The notes: a model not told the origin generated them from the sequence alone. A DNA stretch of 64,000 nucleotides from Porphyromonas sp. oral taxon 275 (GCF_018127745.1 NZ_CP072333.1:2108001-2172000), one strand, 5' to 3'; positions 1 to 8,261 are shown, counted from the stretch's first letter. Program-made: numbers and translations.

Positions 1-136
1 TAAATACCTTCTCTCCCTTGATAAGTGGCACAGACGCGATGACCTCAATCCCTTGCTGCTTCGGGATGAGTCGCTGTGCCTTTACCGAGAAGAACCCACA
101 GACGGCACAAGTGAGGAGTAAACAAAACTTCTTCAT
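1..136 (-). CDS. Partial secreted protein, possibly conjugal transfer TraO-like
   Basis: Only the first 45 codons are inside the window; the gene runs off the left edge. The start ATG (134-136) lies 4 bases after the traA stop, so the two are probably co-transcribed. The product begins with a Lys-Lys pair, a hydrophobic stretch and a likely signal peptidase site before QRLIPKQQGIEV. That start resembles TraO proteins of Bacteroides conjugative transposons as I remember them, which begin with a signal peptide and then Q-R-x-L/I-P-x-x-x-G-I. In known elements traA is usually followed by traB, so a TraO-like gene here would mean a rearranged or different transfer operon. The identity is tentative because most of the gene is missing. 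Confidence 0.45.
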   Translation of the reverse strand, partial: MKKFCLLLTCAVCGFFSVKAQRLIPKQQGIEVIASVPLIKGEKVF

Positions 137-140
137 AGGG

Positions 141-880
141 CTACCACTTGAGTTTAAGGTTGTCAATCTTCCTAGTAAGTAGAAGATCTCCCTCATCGAG
201 GTAGAAGGCAAGCGTACGTCCGCCACCTCGTTCGTAAAGCCTTACCTCAAGCTGTTTGTCCTCCGAGAGGGTAAACTGCTCGAGCACGAAGATCGTGCGC
301 TCGCCCCCCTCAGCACGCACCCGACGATCCACCTTATTCCACAGAAGCCAGATGTCCTTGATCCGAGCCGTCTGCATCGAGATGCCCAAATCCTGGATGC
401 TCTTGGCATAGCTCAGGCAAGCAACCATCGACTGGATGTCAGGCTCCAAGGGCGAGAGGATATAATCCATCTCCAGCGAGAGCTCAAGAAGCTCCCTCGT
501 CCCCGCATGACCAGGGAAGTCAAAGACGACCAACTGGTAGCCTTCCTCGGGATACTGCATCGCAAGCGCTTCTGCACGAGCAACGGACTCTTCTGGCCGA
601 GCTTTGATGATGCGGTAGGAGCGACGCTGGAGCTGATGGAAGTAAGCCTGCATATAAGCCGTCAGAACTGGATCCTCTCCTATAGTCCCCTCTCTCGCTC
701 ACGGAGCTTGAAGAAGGAGTCCTGAGTCAGATCACAGTCCACGACAAAGAGCGAGATACCCTCCTCATAGTAGAGCATACTGCTGAGGATCTCGGCTAGG
801 GTACTCTTACCCACTCCGCCCTTCTGTGAGGAGAAACCGAGATATAAAGGTCGAGGTCGAGAGCTTTGCATAGCAAGCAA
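141..880 (-). pseudogene. traA: traA-like ParA/MinD-family ATPase, frameshifted
   Basis: The N-terminal part (680-880) has a deviant Walker A motif, SQKGGVGKST, and the VVDCD strand typical of ParA/Soj ATPases in Bacteroides conjugative transposons. The frame then closes at RERERGL. A second frame (141-653) continues without a gap through TIGEDPVLTAYMQAYF, the FDFPG Walker B-like region and the C-terminal half. The switch is a -1 shift around 696-705, where a run of four G on the coding strand could have lost one base. An assembly error or programmed frameshifting cannot be excluded. With the broken relaxase and integrase nearby, decay is the simplest reading. The start could also be the second methionine at 871. 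Confidence 0.75.
841..875. repeat. 35-bp direct repeat, copy 1 (inside traA 5' end)
   Basis: This 35-bp stretch from the traA start region recurs at 1941-1975 with one mismatch. Here it encodes the traA N-terminus on the minus strand. Confidence 0.85.
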
Positions 881-956
881 TTGAGAACTGAATTAATTAC
901 CATGATGAGCGAGACAATAAGCGGGAGATCACTTAAGCAATCGCAAGGACTGCATC

Positions 957-1020
957 TTGAGATGTCGAGATCTCGAGATCTCGAGGTCTCGAGAAATTAA
1001 CTAATCGACATCTCGAGCGC
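957..1020. promoter_or_regulatory. Palindrome cluster upstream of traA
   Basis: Overlapping palindromes built on CGAGATCTCGAG and CTCGAG fill this segment. An outer inverted pair, TGAGATGTCGA with TCGACATCTCGA, surrounds them. The cluster lies in the 465-base gap between divergent traA and mobA, so it may bind a regulator of transfer genes. No gene was seen in 881-1345 apart from this cluster and the oriT-like region. Confidence 0.5.
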
Positions 1021-1253
1021 TCTATCGCTCGCTCTGACTGCAAAGTAAGAGCTTAATTTCCCCCTTCTAGAAGCTGAGGAAGAGACGGGAAAGACAAGGA
1101 TAAAGTGGGCAGCATGCTTATAGCAAGCCACTTACAACGAGGAAGTAACTTTGCAGCAGAATAGAAACATCGTCTAACACGACCGAAGGAGGCAGCCCCC
1201 TAAAGGGCTGGATGCTTCATCGCAATCAACTCTTTCTACTGGCAAGGTGTGTC

Positions 1254-1304
1254 TTTGTACCACAAATTGCCATTTGTCCCACAAAGACCCTTGCCCCAAA
1301 GGGG
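1254..1304. other. Possible oriT region
   Basis: Three short inverted repeats lie just before mobA: TTTGT-ACC-ACAAA, ACAAAT-TGCC-ATTTGT and CCCC-AAA-GGGG. Origins of transfer in Bacteroides mobilisable elements usually sit directly upstream of mobA. The position and structure fit, but no nick site was identified. Confidence 0.4.
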
Positions 1305-1345
1305 TATCAATCACTCCGAAGTCGTGATTAAAGAACAGCGAAACG

Positions 1346-1759
1346 ATGAAAAGAAAGAATACAGACAAGCCAGACGGCAGATGTACCACCTGCCCCCGAT
1401 GGGACAGATGGCACATCAGAATACCCAACCCCGAAGATCAGAAGAAGCTCATCGAGCTATACCGAAAGTCAGGAGCGAAGACGAAATCAGACTTCCTCCG
1501 AGCTCGACTCCTAGACGAGAGCTTTAAGGTTATCGTCGAGGATGAATCTACAGAGGAGTACTATCGTAAACTCTCTAACATCACAGCACAGATTCAGAAG
1601 ATCGGCATCCTCTACAACCAAACAGTGAGGGCTATCAACAGCTACCACTCGGTCAAGGCAGCACAGGTAATGCTTCAACGGTTAGAACAGTTCTCACAGC
1701 AAATAATCACCCTTGAACAGCAAGCCATCAGCCTAACGCTAGACTACCGGGAGCGATGA
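1346..1759 (+). CDS. mobA: MobA-type mobilisation (relaxosome accessory) protein
   Basis: The 137-residue product follows the pattern of the small MobA/BmgA protein that precedes the relaxase in Bacteroides conjugative elements. It has a basic N-terminus, a ribbon-helix-helix-like segment around residues 28-55 (ELYRKSGAKTKSDFLRARLL), then EEYYRKLSNITAQIQKIGIL and YNQTVRAINSY, ending in a coiled helix. Such proteins bind oriT and help load the relaxase. The stop overlaps the next start by four bases (ATGA), as expected for a translationally coupled mobA-mobB pair. The reading frame looks intact although its partner is truncated. Confidence 0.75.
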   Translation: MKRKNTDKPDGRCTTCPRWDRWHIRIPNPEDQKKLIELYRKSGAKTKSDFLRARLLDESFKVIVEDESTEEYYRKLSNITAQIQKIGILYNQTVRAINSYHSVKAAQVMLQRLEQFSQQIITLEQQAISLTLDYRER

Positions 1760-1947
1760 TTGCTGAGATATCAAGCTCGGCAAATCTAGCTGGATTCCTT
1801 GGGTACAATTTCAAAAAGGTTGATGCTGGAGGAGCGAGCGTTCTCCTTGCCGAAGGCTTATATGAGAACCCTGGCGCTGCCTATACCCTGCTTGAAGTCT
1901 TATCTGATATGCAGGCGCTCATCCCCTCACAATATCGCACGATATAA
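1756..1947 (+). pseudogene. mobB: Relaxase (MobB-like), truncated after 63 codons
   Basis: The start MIAEISSSANLAGFLGYNFK resembles the N-terminus of MobP-type relaxases of Bacteroides elements (MIAKI...LAYNxxKV). The frame ends at 1947, inside the second copy of the 35-bp repeat taken from the traA start region. All catalytic motifs, including the metal-binding histidines, are missing. The break coincides with the repeat, which points to a rearrangement rather than a point mutation. Normal relaxases are several hundred residues long. Confidence 0.7.
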
Positions 1948-1975
1948 AGGTCAAGGTCGAGAGCTTTGCATAGCA
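1941..1975. repeat. 35-bp direct repeat, copy 2 (breakpoint in relaxase)
   Basis: It matches 841-875 with one mismatch and starts exactly 1100 bases after it. Read on the minus strand it encodes the first residues of TraA (MQSSRP) and then a stop, so it is a displaced remnant of the traA start. Confidence 0.85.
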
Positions 1976-2075
1976 GTGCTCACACCTGCTGCAATGATGA
2001 GGGATACTTACTCAAGCAAGGCATCCCACCTAATACTCGGACTTTGCCGAAGGATTCGGGAACCAAAATAACTAA

Positions 2076-2110
2076 CCCCCGATGCTATGCTGTGAGCATA
2101 GCATCGGGGG
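2076..2110 (-). terminator. Strong hairpin, probable terminator
   Basis: A perfect 16-bp stem with a 3-base loop (GTG). On the minus strand it is followed by TTAGTTATTTTGG, so it most likely ends minus-strand transcription from the unidentified frame upstream. Confidence 0.6.
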
Positions 2111-2126
2111 CTCTGTTGCTTAAGTC

Positions 2127-2300
2127 TCAACGAAGCTTATACTCCTCTATCTCCACCGCTATCAAGGCTGTCCAAGCGTCTCGGCCTTGGGCAAGCCTTC
2201 CTCCTGAAAGCCTCTCCGCATGAGAGGTAAAGCTACCAGCTCTAAGACGTATACGTTTTACTTGCAAGACGTATACCTTTCGATCGGCAAGACTATACGT
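2127..2300 (-). CDS. Unrecognised small open frame without clear start
   Basis: A 57-codon frame opens after a TAG at 2301-2303 and stops at 2127-2129. It includes KRIRLRAGSFTSHAERLSGG and ends in EIEEYKLR. No ATG or GTG lies at its head, so it may be a gene fragment. It overlaps the GACGTATAC repeats and precedes the hairpin at 2076-2110. I do not recognise a family. Non-coding origin is quite possible. Confidence 0.2.
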   Translation of the reverse strand, partial: TYSLADRKVYVLQVKRIRLRAGSFTSHAERLSGGRLAQGRDAWTALIAVEIEEYKLR

Positions 2301-2303
2301 CTA
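2244..2303. repeat. Three AAGACGTATAC-type repeats, 22-23 bp apart
   Basis: AAGACGTATAC at 2244 and 2266 and the variant AAGACTATACG at 2289 are spaced 22 and 23 bp apart, about two helical turns. This suggests sites for a DNA-binding protein in the gap between the mob genes and the ars operon. Confidence 0.5.
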
Positions 2304-2389
2304 GCGATTCCACCGTAGAAGTTACCCTTTCCCAACGAAAAATAGGCCTTCTTCCCAAGTAACTTTTGCCCCTTTCCTCCTTAGGAGAG

Positions 2390-2506
2390 CATTACGCAAG
2401 CCCACCTCTTTACAGCTTCGACCTTCCACCTTCAAACTTCTCAGCCTAAAGCCGCCATTTTTTAAGGAAGAAAGAGGGAGAAGTGAATAGGTGGGCTTGC
2501 GCAATG
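2390..2506. repeat. 24-bp imperfect inverted repeat bounding 117 bp
   Basis: The arms 2390-2413 and 2483-2506 both contain GCAAGCCCACCT (or its complement) and differ at about three of 24 positions. They may be the ends of a miniature element or a hairpin beyond the acr3 gene. No coding capacity was recognised between them. Confidence 0.5.
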
Positions 2507-2601
2507 ATATCAAAAGGCAGAATGCCGGAAACGTTAGGAACAAACATTTCCGGCACCAAGCCTTTTTACGATAAAACTAGATTAGGACTTTTGCCCTATT
2601 G

Positions 2602-3648
2602 CTATTTGGTAGCCGGAAACCATCTTCGTGTGTTATTGGCAATCCTTACTAACATCAACATCACCGGAACTTCGACCAGCACGCCCACCACTGTAGCCAG
2701 TGCTGCACCAGATTGCAACCCAAAAAGAGAAATAGCCACAGCAACTGACAATTCAAAGAAATTACTTGCCCCAATCATTCCGGCAGGTGCGGCAACATCA
2801 TGGGGTAATTTCCACCTTTTCGACCAACCGTAAGCAACGAAAAATATCAGAACAGTTTGCACCACAAGCGGAACAGCAATCAATAAGATATGCAGGGGAT
2901 TGTTCAGTATCGTTTCTCCTTGAAATGAAAACAAGATAATAAGCGTTAATAGCAACCCACCTACCATGTAATTATTAAATTTCTCAATAAATACATTGTT
3001 GAAATACTCCACACCTTTGCGGCGGATAACCATTACTCGGGTAATGACCCCAGCCGCAAGTGGTATCACAATAAAGAGCCCTACGGATAGCAACAGAGTG
3101 TCCCATGGGATAGATACGCCGCCAACTCCCAGCAAGAAAGCAACGATAGGGGCGAACGCTACCAATACGATTAAATCGTTCACAGCCACTTGTACCAGTG
3201 TATAAGCGGCATCCCCTTTAGTAAGGTAACTCCACACGAACACCATAGCTGTACAAGGTGCAGCCCCCAATAATACCGCCCCGGCTAGATATTCTTCGGC
3301 TAATCTGGCAGGTATAAAGGCTTTGAAAACCACATAGAAGAACAAATAAGCAATTCCAAACATGGTAAATGGCTTTATCAGCCAATTTGTAACACCAGTG
3401 ACTATTATTCCTTTCGGACGCTTGCCGACATTCTTAACACTTTGAAAATCTACTTTTAGCATCATCGGATAAATCATTAACCAAATCAGGATTGCCACGG
3501 GTATAGACACGTTGGCATATTCAAATTTGCTTAATGTTTGCGGAATTGCCGGGAGCCATTGTCCCACGGCAATTCCAATAATGATGCACAAGGCAACCCA
3601 GATAGTCAGGTATTTTTCAAAAAATCCAATTCTTTGTTTCTTTTCCAT
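2602..3648 (-). CDS. acr3: Arsenite efflux permease, ACR3 family
   Basis: The 348-residue protein has about ten hydrophobic segments and the ACR3 hallmarks: the LIWLMIYPMMLKVDF region (residues about 54-68), the AAPCTAMVFVWSYL segment carrying the conserved cysteine, and the GASNFFELSVAVAI segment. It exports As(OH)3 or antimonite through the inner membrane. The ArsA ATPase encoded upstream may energise export, although ACR3 can also work on its own. It is the last gene of the minus-strand operon, 11 bases after the CDF gene. The length is normal for the family and the frame is intact. Confidence 0.93.
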   Translation of the reverse strand: MEKKQRIGFFEKYLTIWVALCIIIGIAVGQWLPAIPQTLSKFEYANVSIPVAILIWLMIYPMMLKVDFQSVKNVGKRPKGIIVTGVTNWLIKPFTMFGIAYLFFYVVFKAFIPARLAEEYLAGAVLLGAAPCTAMVFVWSYLTKGDAAYTLVQVAVNDLIVLVAFAPIVAFLLGVGGVSIPWDTLLLSVGLFIVIPLAAGVITRVMVIRRKGVEYFNNVFIEKFNNYMVGGLLLTLIILFSFQGETILNNPLHILLIAVPLVVQTVLIFFVAYGWSKRWKLPHDVAAPAGMIGASNFFELSVAVAISLFGLQSGAALATVVGVLVEVPVMLMLVRIANNTRRWFPATK

Positions 3649-3659
3649 ATGTTATAGTT

Positions 3660-4460
3660 TTACTTTGAGAGTTTCAGTATGCGTATCGCGCCTCTAATGA
3701 CGATGAGAAAGACAATGATGCCTATGATCAAATCAGGGGCGTTGCTGTTCAATAGTCCAACCAACAGCCCTGCAACGATGACTCCTATATTGACAATGAC
3801 ATCGTTGGCTGAGAAAATAACACTGGCTTGTATGTGGGCCTCCTTGCTCTTTGTGCGCTGTAACAACCATAGAGAGGCTGTATTGGCGATTAGTGCAATG
3901 AACGAGATGACAATCATAACTAAAAAGTCTGGGGGCGTTTCGAGGCCCATAAAGCGTTTGATAACTTCGATGAGCCCCAATACAGCCAGTGAAATTTGAA
4001 GGTAGCCACTGAGTTTTGCTACTTTTTGCTGACGGGCTATAGTTGTTCCAACAGCCATCAGACTCATGCCGTAAACCAAAGCATCTGCCAACATATCCAA
4101 ACTGTCTGCGACCAAGCCCATCGACTGGGAGATGATGCCTGTTGTGGCTTCTATGATGAAACATAAAAAATTGATGACAAGCACCCAACACAACACCCGT
4201 CTCTGAACTTTGGAGGTGGTTTCAGACTTTGCTTCATCGCAGAGAGAAGATGCTGTTAGCTTGGCACCGAGGTTTAATGTTTCAAGCTGTTCCTGAATCG
4301 ACTTCACTTCCCCGTGATGGATGACAACTAAGGTTCTTTCCGCCAAGTCGAAATCGAGACGCTCCACTAAGGGGCTATTGCCTAATTTCAGACGGATTAA
4401 ATTTTCCTCGCATGGGCAATCCATCTTTGGAACATTGAACTTAGAGATATATTGGTGCAT
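3660..4460 (-). CDS. HMA-like domain fused to a cation diffusion facilitator transporter
   Basis: Residues 1-70 look like a heavy-metal-associated fold with a shifted cysteine pair, VPKMDCPCEENLIRLKL. Residues about 88-265 are CDF-like, with several membrane segments and the helix-2 acidic pattern GLVADSLDMLADALVYG. The helix-5 site reads FSANDVIVN, so the usual His of the HxxxD pair is replaced. Many CDF proteins move Zn, Co, Cd or Fe outward in exchange for protons. Inside an ars operon this one may handle another thiophilic metal or metalloid, which is inference. The start shares one base with the arsC stop (TAATG), implying coupled translation. Confidence 0.75.
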   Translation of the reverse strand: MHQYISKFNVPKMDCPCEENLIRLKLGNSPLVERLDFDLAERTLVVIHHGEVKSIQEQLETLNLGAKLTASSLCDEAKSETTSKVQRRVLCWVLVINFLCFIIEATTGIISQSMGLVADSLDMLADALVYGMSLMAVGTTIARQQKVAKLSGYLQISLAVLGLIEVIKRFMGLETPPDFLVMIVISFIALIANTASLWLLQRTKSKEAHIQASVIFSANDVIVNIGVIVAGLLVGLLNSNAPDLIIGIIVFLIVIRGAIRILKLSK

Positions 4461-4888
4461 TATTCTTGTTTTCCTTGGATATGGTCGATGTAGAACTGAT
4501 AGAAGCGTGCTTTTATTTCATCCCGTACCCGATGAAATTCACTGTTTATAAACTCCGGCGTTCCGGTTGCTTCTGATGGGTCGTCAAATCCTATATGCAG
4601 CCTGTTCCTTACTTCACCCGTAAACATTGGGCAGCTTTCGTTTGCCCCACCGCAGACCGTAATAACATAGTCCCATTCCTGTCCTATATATAGGTTTACA
4701 CTTTTAGGGGTATGGTGGGTTAAATCTATACCCATTTCATCCATAACCTTTACCGCCATCGGATTAACCTTTTCAGCAGGTTTTGTCCCTGCTGAAAAGA
4801 CATCCGGTTTATTGTCAAATGATTGCAAAAAGCCATGTGCCATTTGGCTGCGGCAGCTATTTCCTGTACAAAGAATTAAAATCTTCAT
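4460..4888 (-). CDS. arsC: Arsenate reductase, low-molecular-weight phosphatase type
   Basis: The 142-residue cytoplasmic protein begins MKILILCTGNSCRSQMAHGF, with the CxGNxCRS phosphate/arsenate loop (catalytic Cys at residue 7). The downstream cysteine in ITVCGGANESCP fits the thioredoxin-coupled ArsC class, which passes the disulfide through further cysteines. It reduces As(V) to As(III) for export by ACR3. The gene lies 4 bases after arsA and overlaps the CDF start by one base. The length is normal for the family. Confidence 0.92.
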   Translation of the reverse strand: MKILILCTGNSCRSQMAHGFLQSFDNKPDVFSAGTKPAEKVNPMAVKVMDEMGIDLTHHTPKSVNLYIGQEWDYVITVCGGANESCPMFTGEVRNRLHIGFDDPSEATGTPEFINSEFHRVRDEIKARFYQFYIDHIQGKQE

Positions 4889-4892
4889 GTTT

Positions 4893-6611
4893 TTAGTTGT
4901 TTTTCCAAGCTATCAGGGCAGCATTTCCCTTTGATAATTCTTCTACTTTCTTAATCCAAGCCAATTCATTTTGCGCCTTTGCCCGCAAGAAAGAATTTTC
5001 GGTACCTGTTAATGACAAGCAAGCATTCACGACCCACCATTTATTATTAATCCCGGCACGTTGTAAGTCCATTTGCAAACGTTCGGCTTCAAATACGGGT
5101 GTTGCTTCGGGCAGGGTCACAATAACAATTTCTGTTTCCTGTGGGTTTCTTAAACGTGGTAACAGCTTTCTTACGGAAGCGGGAGTGTCGCCTTGTGTAC
5201 GTTGTACTTCCTTATGGTAACTTTCCGTTGCATCCAGCAATAACAAAGTGTGTCCGGTAGGCGCGGTGTCAATGACTACGACTTCTTTTTCTGCTTTATC
5301 AACAATTTCAGCAAAAGCTCGGAATACTGCAATTTCCTGCGTACACGGTGAACGCAAATCTTCTTCAATATATCCCATATCTTCGGCTGTCATTGTTTCC
5401 GCAGCTTTACTGCGAACCTCGTTTTTATAGGCTTCCAACACTTCCGCTTCGTCAATCCGGCTTACCGTAATGCCAGCCTGAACAGCCAGGTTATAATTCA
5501 GATGGTTTGCCGGATCAGTCGTGGTAAGATTCACCTTTGCTCCCAGTTTTGTTAATTTCAAGGCGATTTCAGTGGCTAAAGTGGTTTTTCCCACGCCACC
5601 TTTTCCCATAGTAAAAACAACCCTTTTTCCTGATTGATAGAGGTCGTTTACCAGTTCATCCATCCCTTTGGCATCGTTAATCCGCTGATAGTTCGCATCA
5701 TTTGTTAGATTATCATTGTAAAGCATCCGGCGGATATTCGCAATATCAGATAGATTGTATGACCGCAAAGGAACATAATAAGACGGATATTCCAGCAGTT
5801 CCGCAGGGGTCTGTTTCAGGGCATTTTGCTGCCTGTCATATATCTGTTTTGATACATTATCGGCTTCATCTAATTGCAGCAAAAGCCCATTGATTACCAA
5901 TAGCTGGTTTTTAATTCCGAGTAATTGCAATTCATGTGAAGAACGTGCGGCTTCTTTCAATGGAGCGATTTCAGGACGGCTAACCAATATTAAGCGGGTT
6001 GCGTTTGCATCCGAAAGTGTTTCAACTGCTTGCTTATAGATACCTTTCCGTTCTTCCAAACCGGATAATTGACCTAAACAAGATGCACCGTGCGTACTCT
6101 CACTAATGAATGTACTCCACGCTGATGGTAGTTGTAACATTCGTAACGTGTGTCCCGTGGGAGCTGTATCAAAGATAATATGGTCGTACTCTTTTGCTTT
6201 ATCAGCATCCGTGATAAAATCGGAAAACTGGTTGAAAGCCGCAATTTCTACCGTACAAGAGCCTGAAAGTTGTTCTTCCATATTCTGAATTACACTTTCG
6301 GGCAGTTGTCCCCCGAAAGGAGCAATAACGCTTTCTCTGTATTCGGCTGCAGCCTCTTCCGGATCGAGATTAACGACCGTTAAGCTGGGTACTTCTTGAA
6401 TATCCGTGCCGTGTCCGTTCAGTGTTTGATTAAACACATCTTGCAGGTTTGAAGCCGGGTCTGTACTGATAAGAAGTATTTTCTTTCCATTATCTGCCAA
6501 GCCTACCGCAGTCGCACAAGCAATCGAAGTTTTTCCAACACCGCCCTTTCCGGTGAAGAAAAGGTATTTCGTCAAATCTATATCTGATAAGTTAAATGTC
6601 TTCATTTCCAT
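4893..6611 (-). CDS. arsA: Arsenite-stimulated ATPase ArsA (tandem duplicated)
   Basis: The 572-residue protein has two homologous nucleotide-binding halves. The first has FFTGKGGVGKTS near residue 20 and the second FTMGKGGVGKTT near residue 333. Each is followed by a DTAPTGHTLR/L signature (residues about 148 and 448), and each half carries a conserved Cys in the GSCTVEIAAF or SPCTQEIAVF context, matching metalloid-binding cysteines of ArsA. It acts at the inner membrane to power arsenite export and receives As(III) from ArsD. The length matches classical ArsA, about 580 residues. It sits 19 bases after arsD. Confidence 0.95.
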   Translation of the reverse strand: MEMKTFNLSDIDLTKYLFFTGKGGVGKTSIACATAVGLADNGKKILLISTDPASNLQDVFNQTLNGHGTDIQEVPSLTVVNLDPEEAAAEYRESVIAPFGGQLPESVIQNMEEQLSGSCTVEIAAFNQFSDFITDADKAKEYDHIIFDTAPTGHTLRMLQLPSAWSTFISESTHGASCLGQLSGLEERKGIYKQAVETLSDANATRLILVSRPEIAPLKEAARSSHELQLLGIKNQLLVINGLLLQLDEADNVSKQIYDRQQNALKQTPAELLEYPSYYVPLRSYNLSDIANIRRMLYNDNLTNDANYQRINDAKGMDELVNDLYQSGKRVVFTMGKGGVGKTTLATEIALKLTKLGAKVNLTTTDPANHLNYNLAVQAGITVSRIDEAEVLEAYKNEVRSKAAETMTAEDMGYIEEDLRSPCTQEIAVFRAFAEIVDKAEKEVVVIDTAPTGHTLLLLDATESYHKEVQRTQGDTPASVRKLLPRLRNPQETEIVIVTLPEATPVFEAERLQMDLQRAGINNKWWVVNACLSLTGTENSFLRAKAQNELAWIKKVEELSKGNAALIAWKNN

Positions 6612-6630
6612 ACAATTAGCTGATGAGTAC

Positions 6631-6957
6631 TCATTTTACTGGCATAAAATCCAAATTGATACCCGTCCATTCACTCATTTGTTTGGTGGTGGGATAGGTT
6701 TTTGAAACAGCGATTTCACCGTCCACTAAAGTAATCGGCAGTGCATCCGCTCCATGTTTTTGCAGATGCTCGTTTACCGTCTTATTACTTACGTATACTT
6801 GCGGTTCGTCACGTAAATTGTGACGGGTAACGATGATACCCTGTTTCTTCAACGTTTCAATAACAACCGCAATGCGCATTAATTCAGGACTAATATTTGC
6901 TCCACAAAGACCCGTAGGGCAACACATTGCGGGGTCGAAAATTTCTATCTTCTTCAT
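6631..6957 (-). CDS. arsD: ArsD arsenic metallochaperone
   Basis: The 108-residue protein starts MKKIEIFDPAMCCPTGLCG and keeps the Cys12-Cys13 and Cys18 trio that binds As(III) in characterised ArsD. The rest has the thioredoxin-like fold expected of the family (LRDEPQVYVSN, LPITLVDGEI). It hands arsenite to ArsA and may weakly repress the operon. It directly precedes arsA, the usual arrangement. The distal Cys pair found in some ArsD proteins is missing, as is common. Confidence 0.93.
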   Translation of the reverse strand: MKKIEIFDPAMCCPTGLCGANISPELMRIAVVIETLKKQGIIVTRHNLRDEPQVYVSNKTVNEHLQKHGADALPITLVDGEIAVSKTYPTTKQMSEWTGINLDFMPVK

Positions 6958-6987
6958 ACTGTTTTTATTTAAAATGATATTCTATGT

Positions 6988-7085
6988 TTATAGATGAAAG
7001 ACTACTGCATAATCTGCAATAGCTTGTTTGGTAGTTTCGTACAATGCTTTCTTGAACACCCAGTTCCTAATACTTTAATTTCCAT
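6988..7085 (-). pseudogene. Remnant of a thioredoxin-like redox-active disulfide protein
   Basis: Between arsR and arsD, an ATG at 7083-7085 opens MEIKVLGTGCS, the standard start of small thioredoxin-fold proteins found in ars operons. The frame then shifts. The other frame reads KKALYETTKQAIADYAVVFHL and stops at 6988-6990. The second active-site cysteine and the whole C-terminal half are missing compared with intact relatives of about 77 residues. The gene thus has a frameshift around 7053 and a 3' truncation. The neighbouring ars genes are intact, so loss of this one was tolerated. Confidence 0.7.
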
Positions 7086-7160
7086 TGTCATTCTGCTTTA
7101 AAGTTAAAATAACTGTTTGTAGTTCGCAGAACCACGAACATCTATTCAAAAAAGGTTCTG

Positions 7161-7487
7161 TTATTCACTGCACGATGTACCCTTGCACTTACAGTCCCCT
7201 AAAAAAGCCGCAAACAATTTTCGGGCAAGTTCCCAGTTCTCCCAGTTTATACAATACCGGACTTTGGGCGTTTCTATTTCCCCCTGAATTAAGCCAGCTT
7301 CTTTCAATTCTTTCAAATGCTGCGAAACGGTTGCTTTAGCAATAGGTAGTTCTTCGTGAATATCACCGAAGAAGCAACTATCTTGTTTTGCCAAGAAAGC
7401 AAGAATAGCCATCCGTGTCGGATGTCCCATTGCTTTGGCAAACCGAGCAATCTGTTCCTGATCTGTTGTGTACCGCTTCTCTTTCAT
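7161..7487 (-). CDS. arsR: ArsR/SmtB-family repressor
   Basis: The chosen start, [12 protein letters not shown], has GGGAG 7 bases upstream; the longer frame to 7580 has no comparable site. The 108-residue product has a winged helix-turn-helix: [16 protein letters not shown], then the recognition region [20 protein letters not shown]. The classical ELCVCDL metal site of ArsR is replaced by a cysteine in DSCFFGDI and a C-terminal CKCKGTSC cluster, a pattern known from other ArsR groups that sense As(III). It probably represses its own operon. A TTCG-N8-CGAA inverted pair just upstream (about 7513-7528) may be its operator. Confidence 0.88.
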   Translation of the reverse strand: MKEKRYTTDQEQIARFAKAMGHPTRMAILAFLAKQDSCFFGDIHEELPIAKATVSQHLKELKEAGLIQGEIETPKVRYCINWENWELARKLFAAFLGDCKCKGTSCSE

Positions 7488-7873
7488 TCCAATTCTCCCT
7501 TCTTCTTTGTTATTCGCGAAATTACGAACAATATTTTGAATAGCCAAATAATGCGATATGCTTTTTTCAGATAGGCGCAAGGTGTAGGAGTGGCAATGGG
7601 GGTAACAACGAAGCGTACGTGTATGATTGTTTTGTTGCCTTTGTACTCACAACGAGTACTGAAAATGTCTCGTACTCCAAAACTGTGATATAGGAAGCTG
7701 GTTTCTATCATAAGTATCGAAATAGTAATGGTTAACTTTTCAATGGCACTAAAGATAGAGCCAGCTTTTTCCCTGTTCCACAGTTAAGTCATCACACAAA
7801 ATCTCGGATGAACCAAATAAAACTTTAGAAGAATGAAAGGGCTAACGTCTGAAATTTTCTTTATTGGTTTCAT
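7488..7873. other. AT-rich spacer upstream of arsR
   Basis: No convincing gene was found. The part next to arsR should hold the ars promoter and operator, including the possible TTCG-N8-CGAA pair at about 7513-7528. A clear TAnnTTTG box was not located. Confidence 0.4.
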
Positions 7874-8125
7874 TTATCTAGTTGTTAGTACCGAAGTGTA
7901 CATAACAGATTTCGAGTCTTGAATCAATCCAGTAAGCTTCTCAAGAGCTTCATTTTCACTTATGATATTCTTCAATAAATCCCTATTCAGCCGTGGATTC
8001 GACCTAATAAATAACATGAGGTCTTCTGGCTCAAGAAGCTCTTTTGGAAGTCTGTTTATTATCTGCCTACGTACGAGCCATTGGCTCGCGAAGCGCCTAA
8101 AGACGGGGCTGCTTCGCTGCCAAAG
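7874..8125 (-). pseudogene. C-terminal fragment of an unknown protein
   Basis: A frame open from 8125 to the stop at 7874-7876 encodes about 83 residues, including SQWLVRRQIINRLPKELLEP and LFIRSNPRLNRDLLKNIISE. It has no start codon at its head (a TAA precedes it), and the only ATG, in EDLMLF, would leave a 40-residue tail. The composition looks like a real helical protein, so I read it as the 3' remnant of a gene cut during island rearrangement. The family was not recognised. Confidence 0.35.
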
Positions 8126-8261
8126 TTAGCCCTTTCAGCGGGGAGTACGGCGGGGGAGCAGAGGCGCCATCGAATATGGGCTTGCGGAGGGAGGGATGCA
8201 AACCACTACTCGTTCGGGGTGCAAACACCGAGACCTAAGCTTGGATGCAGTCTGATCCAGC

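Noticed and set aside
7484..7711. 75-codon frame upstream of arsR
   Set aside because: It overlaps the likely ars promoter, ends at the arsR start and resembles no protein.
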